DNA of 64,000 nucleotides from NCBI RefSeq assembly GCF_040807025.1, contig NC_090943.1, positions 137,837,950-137,901,949 of the forward strand, written 5' to 3'. Numbering within the stretch: position 1 is the stretch's first letter; every line of letters starts with the position of its first letter. The notes under the pieces were generated by a model. That model was not told the DNA's origin. It saw only the letters and a program-made list of their open reading frames with translations, and made no database searches. Shown here piece by piece: positions 23,530 to 32,600 of this stretch. Source of the stretch: Struthio camelus (taxonomy: Eukaryota; Chordata; Aves; Struthioniformes; Struthionidae). Both the position numbers and the translations under genes were made by a program.

Positions 23530-25972
23530 AAACTAATTTACATCATGATGCTATGTCAAGTGGATGATGGAGGAGACTTAGTAAAAGAGATAAGTGGTAG
23601 TAAAACTTAGTTATCTTTCATTGGTAAGACAAAACTAGTTTAGCATCTTCTATCTTGTTGCATCGTATTTCTTTTTCCTTATACGTTTCAATTCATATTC
23701 TTTCAAATATTAGTTCTAAAGGAAAAATAAAGACTTATATCCTACTGAAAACAAACTAGTAAGCCTATTTAATACCGGTCACCTCCCCTTTGTCCACATT
23801 TACGAGCACGAAATTTCCTAATTTTTATCATTCCTGATTTAGTAAGTCTTATGCTTTTTTGTTTTTCTAAGAAATCTGGAATGGAGAGTTTTTACACCTT
23901 CCCACAGAGAAAATTTATAAAGCTTTCTAGATCTTTTTTTATGCAGGTTTCCATTTCCTTATCTTAATTTTTCATTAGTCCTTCCAAATAGCCTTCACAT
24001 CTTGGGACAAACTCCAGCTTGTTCTTCAAGGCTTTGAATGTGTTCCAGGAACTAGACTTTGTAACTAATTTGAAACCGCCTGTTGGTCTTATGCCTCTGT
24101 GCCCTTTCTAGAAATCAAAGGAATTCTCTTAAAGATTGCTGAAATCCTTTTTCAGTGGTAGTGTTGGTGGTTTTTGTCTAATCCACTATAGTTATTGCTA
24201 ATTTTGATAATCTTGAATTTTGAGTTTTTTGAGTCTTAGAGGAGTAGTGGATTATTTCTTGAACCACTGAGATCTTTTTCATGTTCTGTTCTAAATCCTG
24301 TATTCTTACTCTTGACATGCAGTCTGAATTTTCTGTTCTGTTTTTGTATGTGACTGAGGACTTCCTCTTCTCAGGGTTTCATCTCTCTTGTAAGGGGATG
24401 AACCTCTGATTTTCTGTCTTGCTTTTTAAGGTCATTTGACTTTCTTTTCTTTTATATAATCTTATTTATTTAGATCACACTTTTTTGAGCCATCCCATCT
24501 TTTCCTTCTGCCTCTTTTTTCCTTGTCTGAAATATTGCCTCAACCCTCTCCTTCACCTGATGTCCCTTTAACTGGTCACGTAATTAATGATCCCTGATGT
24601 CCCTTTAACTGGTCACATAATTAATGATCCTTCTTCTCAACTACTCTTAAACTTCTATTTAATCTGTAAATACTGACTTACCTCTTCCCCATTTTCTCAA
24701 AACTGCATACAAACTCCATCATTTCCAGCTGCAACTTTAATCTCCAACTAAGAATTTACCTGGGTGACAATTTATGCAGAAATAGTCTTCATCAAATGCC
24801 TATTCAAAACTATTAAGCAGAACTTCTGTATATGGTCACTTTGACTGGGTCTTCTTCAGTGCTGCCTCTGTTGCCATCACTATCCATTCTCTCTTCCTTT
24901 TTTCCTGAAGAGTGAGAACTGCTCGTTCCTTGTCTTGGAAAGTCACTTGCAAGTTTTTCTGTTTAATGCTTTTTACTTGCTGGATAAAACAATGATAGTT
25001 TCTGTGATAGAACTAACAAAGCACTTTAGGTTTCTAAATTTGTTTTTTGAGGAGAAGAAGACACTTCATTTTTTTTTTCTGTTCAGCAATAGGTATTGGA
25101 ACGCATCTGTCACATGGGCTATGAGATTGCAGGCTCAAGTTAGTTTAATTTAAATTTTGGCTCTTACATTGCTGAAGTGTTGTAGGCACATATGACAGAA
25201 CATTATTTAACGGGTTATGAGTATTCCTAAATCATCAGGCACAATAAATACAATACTTGAAATCAATATATTTTTAATATGCCCTTCTCCAGCTCCTGTC
25301 CTGAGATGGTTTGAGAAACAAATGTTGGAAAATGATGGTTCTGAAGAACAACATGTTTTTGAAGACCTTTTTTATGTAGTGCTTGTAATAGAAGTATTTT
25401 GTATTCCCTGTGGTCATATTTCCCAAAGTCTAGGCTCTTCAGGATCAGCAGCATGATACTTAAGATTAATAGCCTGAGAGAATTAAGTAATGTATTCTAG
25501 ATTTAAAATAAATTTCTGAAATAAAGTAATTTAAAAATACAAAGGTAACTATTTTTGTCATCAGCCCCCATTTTTCAGTGAATCAGTAGCAGCAAAGTGT
25601 ACACCACTCCTGGAGAAACCTTCTAAAATGTAATTTATTGCAGTATATGCAGGTGATGTTAATGACTTTATGCAAAAGCAAATTAAATCTTATGCTTGGT
25701 CAAAATAGATTGTTCCACTCCATCTACTCCTCCCTTTGCTCAGCGTTTCAATCCATATTTCATTTAAAAAATCCTTGGTGTGCCATCTGTAGCTGTTTGC
25801 TTCTACTTTGCACCCAGTCTGGATTCTACAGGTAATAACTGAGTTGGGAAGATTTGCCTTGTAAGTGGATCCCAAAAGAGAAGAACCAAAGGAGGATGAT
25901 TGGGCAAGCTTCCCTTCAGTTGTCGACAGCCTGTATGGCCTTGCATGAACTGTAAAGAATCAATAGCAATGG
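23530..25972. other. Intergenic sequence, no gene seen
   Basis: AT-rich sequence between the CR1 and the GC-rich island. Apart from a 37-base tandem duplication at 24556-24629, no feature could be recognised. The open frames are all under 80 codons and look like chance. Confidence 0.6.
24556..24629. repeat. 37-bp tandem duplication
   Basis: Two adjacent 37-base copies (24556-24592 and 24593-24629) differ at one position (CACG versus CACA), a CpG-to-CpA type change. This is a recent local duplication with no sign of function. Confidence 0.9.
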
Positions 25973-26004
25973 CTTGGAATGATATCAGTTGGTATCATTC
26001 CAAG
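25973..26004. repeat. Perfect 12-bp inverted repeat at the ITPRIPL1-like stop codon
   Basis: Arms CTTGGAATGATA (25973-25984) and TATCATTCCAAG (25993-26004) flank an 8-base loop. The right arm contains the stop codon of the ITPRIPL1-like gene (TCA at 25995-25997 on this strand). It lies at the point where GC-rich sequence gives way to AT-rich sequence, so it may mark the edge of the inserted block. Confidence 0.85.
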
Positions 26005-27479
26005 AGGCTCTGGAGACGATCTTGCAGCTCCCTGAAGCTGCGCAGTGCCTGGGTGTGGGTGTCGGGCTCCTGCACTAGGTGCTGGAAGAGGTTGAACGGG
26101 CTGGTTGCTAGAAAGGCTGGTGGCAGAGAAGCTCCCTGGGCACCCTCTTGTTGCCTAGGAGGAAGTGGTAAAGCTGTTTCTCCTCCAGGCGGCGGTGCGG
26201 GTAGTGCACAACATCGCTGAGCCTCTCCTGCACATCCCCCCTGTGCCAACTAGACAGCAGGATGATTGTGAGGAGGTGCATCACCACTGTTTTCAAGCAG
26301 TAGCTGGAAAAGCCTGTGCCCCCAAGTTGGGCAAAGAGCTGCAGACATTCCAGGTGGCAGCTGTCCCTGGGGGCCTGCCTTGCCATGAACCTGAAGAAGA
26401 GCACCTCAGGAACAGCACAGCTCTCCAGCCATGTGATGCTGCTGGTGAGGCCAGCCTCTGCTTCCTGGCTGGTCAGGTAAACCTCTGAGTTGTCTTGCTG
26501 AATGCTCAAGCAATATGTCAATGAACAAGGAGGGCCTGCCGGAGGTGTCTGCCAGTCTGAGCTTGCAGGAGCGGGAGGAGGGCAGCAGGCTCAGCTTGCA
26601 GCGGTGCGATGGAGGCAAAAGTAGCCAGGCATTCATCACTATGAGCTGGAACCAGCAAGTGATTTTCTCCACGTCCAGGTAGGACTGGGTGCAGAGGTAT
26701 CGCAGGAGGTGAGGGCCCTCATTTCTGCCCAGCTCAGCCTCAGGGTGGTGCAGGAAGCACAGCGCGTCCCCCAGCAGCTGCTCCCTCTGACACACGCACT
26801 CGAGCTGTGCGTGAACACGGCCGTGCCTGGCTGGCAGCTCCCCGCTGGTGCCCAGCTCCAGATGGAAGGAATGCGCAGCTGGTGGCTTCGAGGGCACGAG
26901 CAGGCTGTAGACGGTGTTGTCATGGCAGGGGCTCCAGCCTTCGAAGGCACTGCCCACTCCAATGCAGGGTTCCAGCTGAGGCAGAACAGTCTTCAATGTG
27001 AGGAGATGGCAGGCATGCAGGAAGTCACCCACCAGCACCTGCACCACCTTGCCCCTTTTGGCCAGGCGCTGCACTGGCCACTGACTGAGCTGCTCCAGAA
27101 ACCTTCCCGCATCCCGTTCATATGCAGCGTCTTCCTCTTCACTGCTAGAGGTGCTCTCATCACTGCTTCTGTCAGACTCATCAAAGTCTTGCTCTGTGGC
27201 CATGCAGAAGAGCCCAAAGAGCAGCCCAAAGGTTCCAGCAAAGGCTCCAAACAGCCCCTTGCCCTTCATGGCAAAGAGCACTTCTGCTGTGAAAAGTCCG
27301 CTCTGCGGCTCCTCAGTCATGTGCTCCAACTCCTGCTGCAGCCGAGTCAGCTCCTGACTTTGCTGCTCGTGCTGCTGCATCTGCTGTTGTGTGGCCAGAT
27401 CTATCTGGTCACTGACCTTCAGCGGCTGCAGGACGATGCTCAGCATGGCCAGGATGAGGACAGTCCCCACAGCCGTGGC

Positions 27480-28024
27480 CTAGAGGAGATGGGAGAGCAG
27501 GAGATGAGGATGTCTGAGTGGGAGAGCACTTGCCCATTGCGGGCAGAAGCTGCAGGTACCCCGGGGCAGGATGGGAGAGGGGAGGCAGCAAGGACGGGAC
27601 TAGCGAGTGCTGCCTGAGCGGGGACCATGGGCTGCCCCAGGGAAAGCCTGCAGGCTCGAAGGGGTGATGCTGATGTGGTGGGGCCAGTGCTGCCAAGCCT
27701 GCCCTGAGGGTCCCCTGGCTGGGCTTTGCCCCACAGACAGGCAGGGGTGCAGGAAGGGCAAGTGCCACCAGAGTGTGGCCTGCCAACGCACACCCCATGC
27801 ACATGGGGGAGCAGCGTCCTGCAAAGCTGCGAATGGCCAGCACACGCCCAACACATCTGCAGGCGCTTGGGCCCCCAGCCCCCAAGATGGCAATGCCCCC
27901 AACCCGAGGTGCTCCTCTGCATGCCTCAGCCCTTGCTGCAGTGTTAGAAAGCCCTGGGAGGGAGGAAGATGGCACTGGTGCCCCAGCCCTCGCCCCCATG
28001 GCCTTGCCCTATGGCCACACTCAC
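27480..28024 (-). other. Intron of the ITPRIPL1-like gene
   Basis: A 545-bp GC-rich intron with donor GTGAGTG directly after the ATG, and an acceptor preceded by a long pyrimidine tract (about 27510-27483 on this strand). It is phase 0: the ATG is followed by GCC ACG GCT in exon 2. A segment of about 55 bp (27605-27659) recurs at 29607-29662. Open frames here on both strands are long only because stop codons are rare in GC-rich DNA. Confidence 0.75.
27605..27659. repeat. Direct repeat copy 1 (in the ITPRIPL1-like intron)
   Basis: It shares GCTGCCTGAG, then GGGGA, then CCAGGGAAAGCC, then CAGGCTC in the same order and nearly the same spacing as 29607-29662, in the same orientation, with about ten mismatches judged by eye. 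It probably reflects an old duplication of part of this locus. Confidence 0.75.
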
Positions 28025-28027
28025 CAT

Positions 28028-29290
28028 GCAGAGGCTGCTGCAGCCTGGGCTGCCCTAGGGTGCACTGATGGCTCCTGCCTTTGTGACGTGTCCTCTGTGC
28101 TGTCATGGGGGCACCAGCCCTGGCCATTGTCACGTCATGCCCTGCCCGGCTCAGTGGCACGCACTGGCCTCAAGCAGCCAGAGCCGAGGCCCTGGCACCC
28201 ACCGCCACCGAGCCCATGCAGCAGCACGTCGTGCCCACGGGCTCCCCTCAGCATGTGGGCAGGAGCCCCCAAAAGGCCTTCGTCCTGCTAAGCAAGAAAG
28301 CCTAAGAGGCACTGTGCAAGGAGGTCCTTGGCTCATCAAGGAGAGGGTCAGTGTTTTCTGAGCCAGGTGGACAGGCTCTGGCTTGTAGTCCTAAAACAAG
28401 AAGGAGCCTTTGGGAAGGGACAGAATTGAGGAAGTGCTGCTCCTCCTTCCCACAAGGCGTTTATTGCTTTCGAGCCTCACGACCCTTCTCCAGCATGCTG
28501 TTGCGCATGGGGTGGCTGTTCTGCAGCTGCCAGGGCACGTGTGCTGGCCTGACACGGGGCTGCATGGACCTTGGTGAAGCGTTAGGGCCTCCTGCTGTGC
28601 ACGCTGGTGGGACCACACTCCCCTGGTCCAGACACGTGCCTGGAGGGTGCTGGTGGGGAGAAGATGGAGAGCGCTCTCCAGGAGCAGGTGTGCCCTGGGC
28701 ACCCCTCTGCCTGGGGACACTTGCTGCTCTTCCCCTCAGGGGCTCTATGCAGTTGAGCCGTGGGCTAGAGCTCGTTAGTCATTTCCTCCTAATTGCCTAG
28801 AGCTCTGCAGGCAGCAGCCAGCAGGCTGTGCTGCCATGGAGAGAGAAAGTCTGGGTGTAAGTGAAACCACTGCTAAGGCCTCTTCCTTCAGGGAAAAAGT
28901 TTCTGTCTGTGTTGCTGAGGAGAAACGAGGGACCAAGGGGTAACAACGGGTAGCTGAGAGCAAGCCCAGCGGGAGGAGCTGTTGAAGAAGAGGAGCCAAG
29001 GAATTGAATGAAGTAGGGCAAGAGGACGGCTGCAACGTAGACCCTTCAGAAAGGCCACCTGGGAGGGCTGTGGAGGGAAATGCTCCAGCGTGGTACACGA
29101 GGATAGCCAGAGCCAATCTTTTCCTCCTGTTTGTGTCCCATGGCGAGCACGGGAGCCCAAAGGACTTTGCTATTGATTACTCCGGCTCTCCCTAGTTGCT
29201 GCTTGGCTTTGCTTTGGCTGTTTTGGTGTGTTTTTCTAACCAGCTGTGCTTCCACAAGAAGATACAACATTTTCTGTCAGATCAGTTGGC
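28028..29290. other. GC-rich flank upstream of the ITPRIPL1-like start
   Basis: GC-rich sequence 5' of the gene on its own strand. It must hold the exon 1 leader and probably any promoter, but no TATA box or clear transcription start could be fixed. Open frames of up to 149 codons (for example 28351-28800 on +) have no recognisable content and are attributed to base composition. Confidence 0.5.
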
Positions 29291-29297
29291 ATGGCTC

Positions 29298-29610
29298 GAA
29301 AAGGGAGGTGGAAGGGACGGGAGGGGAAAGGAAGAGAGTGGGCAAGAAAAAGGAAAGAGGAGAAAAGTGAAACCTGAGAAAAGGGAAATGAGAGATGAAA
29401 AGAGAACAGAAAAGGGATGAGAGAAGGGGGAAATCGAAGAATAAAGGAAAGAAGGGGAGAAGAAAAGGGAAATGAAAGAAAAATGAAACATAAGGGAAAT
29501 GGGAGAAAAAAGAGAATAGGGAAGAAGAAGGGGAAGGAAAAGTGAAAAGAGAAGAAGAGAAAAAGGAAAAGTGAAAACAGAAAAGAGGAATTAAAAAGGA
29601 GAAGAGAGCG
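29298..29610 (+). repeat. Purine-rich (GA) tract, about 0.3 kb
   Basis: Over some 310 bases the + strand is almost entirely A and G, built from irregular GGAAA, GAGAA and AAAGG blocks with only scattered pyrimidines. It lies between the GC-rich island and the second copy of the intron repeat. Such polypurine stretches can form triplex DNA and are prone to length change. Here only the composition is observed. Confidence 0.85.
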
Positions 29611-29662
29611 CTGCCTGAGTGGGGAACTCCGACTGCTCCAGGGAAAGCCCTCAGGCTCTGGT
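29607..29662. repeat. Direct repeat copy 2 (isolated intron fragment)
   Basis: A second copy of the 27605-27659 segment, 2.0 kb away and in the same orientation. No ITPRIPL1-like exon accompanies it. It directly abuts the purine tract, and AT-rich sequence resumes just beyond it, so it may be the right-hand edge of the duplicated block. Confidence 0.7.
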
Positions 29663-32600
29663 TCCAGGTCCTACTCTTCCTGTTGGAAGATTGGGCCAAA
29701 AACCCACTCCTCTGGTGGCTTTAAAGCTTCTTGCTTCACGGTTCATTGATGCTATGGCAAAGATATTTGTGTTTTTGTATATCTAGTTAAACTTCTGTGG
29801 CCATAATTCTCCCCTCATACCGCCCCAAGTAATTTGAGCAAAATCTTTTAGAAACATTGATAGCTCTATCTCTAGTGGGACTTAATTGTGTTGCAAAGTC
29901 TACTTTCTTCCTCTAGTCCGTATGCAAAGAACACTATTAGTAGAGTGCATCAACAGACCTTTTCATATATCAGAGACCTTAGATACTAGGTTTGTGTTAG
30001 ATACTAGCTTGATGTTGGAACTTCCTGTGTTAGAGGTCACTTGTTTATGAGACACAGAAAGACTTGCTGCAATGAAGCTGGTATCTCCTCAAACAAAAAT
30101 CCTAAGCTTTAGGAGCATTTGCAGAAATAATTAGCTAGTGGATAACTGGAGCTTTAATTGCCAAAGTGATATGCTATATTTCTATTGCCCTTTCTAGGGA
30201 AGACTTGTGCCTTCTGAGGAAAGCTGTAGTATTGTATCTAAATAAACAAATTCCTTAATTAAGCTGTTTACAGGTAAGTATATTAAATATACTTTTATAG
30301 AGGAGAAAAACAGCTTTTCTAAAAGCTGTGGTACATCATCTTTATCTTGTGACTCAGTCTGCTATATTGACTTGTTTTTCACACAGAGTGAACCACCCTG
30401 CAACAGGACAATACGCTTGGGCTCTCTTGTCCTTGGATTTGTGTTAATTCTCTTGCATCCTAAAATTTATGTGGTCAGCTGTGTCAGTCTTCACTTCCCT
30501 CTTAAACATCCAAAATCACTCAAGTATTATTTGCTCTTGCATTACTCCATTTCTGTGGTACTTGTTGCCTTCTTGAAGTTCATAGGGAAAATCTCTTCTG
30601 TTGCCTCCACTTCTTTTCCTTGTTTTTTTTTTTTCTTTTTTGAACAGTTCCTGCCTTTCTGATGTAACTACTCTTATTTCACCAGTACCTGTGCAGTGGT
30701 TTCATAATTTTTTTGATATGTGCCAAATTGAGGGTATGATGGGAGGATGTGTAGCATTAAGTAGGCCTTGAATCTGAGATAATTCTGTGCTACCCTGTGT
30801 GGATTTACTAATCATATGGTCCTTGCTGGGATTGCCGCTGTCTTTCCTGTCTTCTCTCATTTCACATCACAGTTCAAGCTGTGCAACATTATTTGTGCTC
30901 TACATATCCTCCTCTCCCTCACTTCACTTGTTCATTCTGTTTGGTCTTCACTGGTCAGTATTTCAAAACACAAACCGACATAACTTAATTCCTGACGGCT
31001 GCAAATGAACATCATCTGTGTTCCTGAGGAGGATAAATGATATAATTCTGTAAAAACTGTAAGGCTTTAGAAGACTATTGAATATAAGCATAGAATTTTT
31101 TGTGTTTTGCTAGCAAAGAAAATGAAGGTTTCTGCTTTCTCTAGTTCTAGAGATAAGGCTCGGCTGACTATTGCTTGTGCTTGCTAGACTTAAAAATAAT
31201 TTATTTTTCCTGAAATGCAAGATTGTTTTTGCATGCATGTGGCTGCATAGCAAGCTCTGATTAATAGAGTTTGTGGTCCTCTTCCTGAGCTGAATTGAAA
31301 TTAAATATTTCCAAGCTGACTGTTAAAGCAGTGTGGTTTTTTTTTTTTTTCCTACAAAACAAGCACTGACCCTAACTAATTTGCTTGGATATTATGGTCT
31401 CGGTAACTACTCTGAGCGTATCCTCAGCTCTCCTGTATGCTTACCTTAAAAGGAGATAAATAATAGCTGTTGAACTGATGTTGCCTACTTGAGAAACTCC
31501 AAGAGAATGAAATGCAGGACTGGAAGGTTCCCAGTCTGAAATCATAGTCATCGTCTTTGGAGGACTTTAATTCATATCCAGCTCCAAGGGGATAGTGGAG
31601 CCTATGTTGGAGACCATCTTTTGATGTGTTACTCTCTCTCTGATATTGACAATTAAATACTGGGGCAGAGAATGGGATGTGGTAGCCTGAATACTTGTTT
31701 CAGATGCAGAAGGCAGAGGTTATATCTACCTCAGTGAATCAGTTACGCAAACTGGAACTTCTTCAACAAAAAAAATGAAGAAAATTCCTGAGGCTCGTGT
31801 TCGGAACACCCTTCTGGAGAGATAATGTAGTTTTAAATCGATATTTCAAATTAGTCAGATATTTGACCGTGAGTGTTCACAGCCTGACTAGTCTAACCAC
31901 TATTTTGAGGCTTGCAGATCATGATTTTTCTGTTTAGACTGAAGTTCCTAAATAGCTTTAACATTTTTCAGAGTTAATGGGAACTATGAAATATAAGAAA
32001 TAGAATGAAGATAAAATCCAGCCAGGTGAACTTGATTTAATCTGCTATAGCAATATAAGTTAATCCACTTAGCAGCTGAATAGAAGATGGTTCTCATGCA
32101 CACAGAGAAGAGCTGATATACTGTTGTCTTGATTATTAATGTAGAGGTTTATTGTTTCTCTCAAAACTTTGCTGTAAAATTACATCCATTTGGGTAGAAG
32201 CAGTATTGGGTGGATATCTACAGAATTTATTGGACTTATTGAGCTTAAGTTTGCTCATAAAATGCTTACAAGACGGTTGTGATTTCATCTTTTTTTTTCT
32301 TTAATTTATTTGACTTAGCTTTCTGTTGAAGACTGGGTTTTTCTTCCTCTCTGTGTTGCTGTTGGTAGCAAGCAGTTATGTGATTAACTGATGCCATGAG
32401 TTTGAGTACTGATGAGCTGCTGTGATTACGTAAGTCACAATCTATCATTTATATTTCTTGACTGGAGGAAAACAGCTTTGTAATTGGGAAAAGAACTGGA
32501 GACCACAGCATGGGGACACAGATTTGACTCTCAGGGAGCAGCAGCAAATTAAGAGGATCAGGAAACTCATCTTGACCTAACCTGTATTTAAAATGTCACT

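Larger units (their letters stand above)
25995..28027 (-). pseudogene. ITPRIPL1-like (inositol trisphosphate receptor-interacting protein-like) gene with two frame lesions
   Basis: The coding sequence starts with ATG at 28027-28025, the last three bases of exon 1, followed at once by donor GTGAGTG. A 545-bp intron (28024-27480) ends in a pyrimidine tract and CTCTAG, and exon 2 runs 27479-25995. An in-frame TAG (28057-28055) lies nine codons upstream. The product is about 495 residues, the family's usual size. It has a hydrophobic N-terminus resembling a signal peptide (about residues 1-24), a Gln/Glu-rich coiled-coil segment (about 30-60), one membrane segment (about 76-95) and an acidic Ser-rich stretch (about 97-124). 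A Mab-21/nucleotidyltransferase-like domain follows, with GVGSAFEGWSP near residues 175-185 and SYLDVEK later, and the C-terminus is FRELQDRLQSLLE. One extra base near 26501 and one missing base near 26127 leave about 375 nt out of frame, and the unshifted frame meets a stop at 26406. It is probably a pseudogene, unless both indels are assembly errors. Members are single-pass membrane proteins related to the IP3-receptor partner ITPRIP. Which paralogue this is cannot be told. Confidence 0.85.

Noticed and set aside
26709..27617. 302-codon open frame on the + strand
   Set aside because: It is the antisense shadow of the ITPRIPL1-like exon. The - strand shows the recognised domains, and GC-rich codons suppress stops on the other strand.
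27409..28291. Several 150-196-codon frames on both strands
   Set aside because: They overlap the ITPRIPL1-like intron and 5' flank, overlap one another, have no recognisable domain and are explained by high GC content.
29297..29699. 140-codon Ser/Phe-rich frame on the - strand
   Set aside because: It is simply the translation of the pyrimidine strand of the GA tract.
30270..30295. AT palindrome AAGTATATT-A-AATATACTT
   Set aside because: Short AT-only palindromes are expected by chance in this composition.
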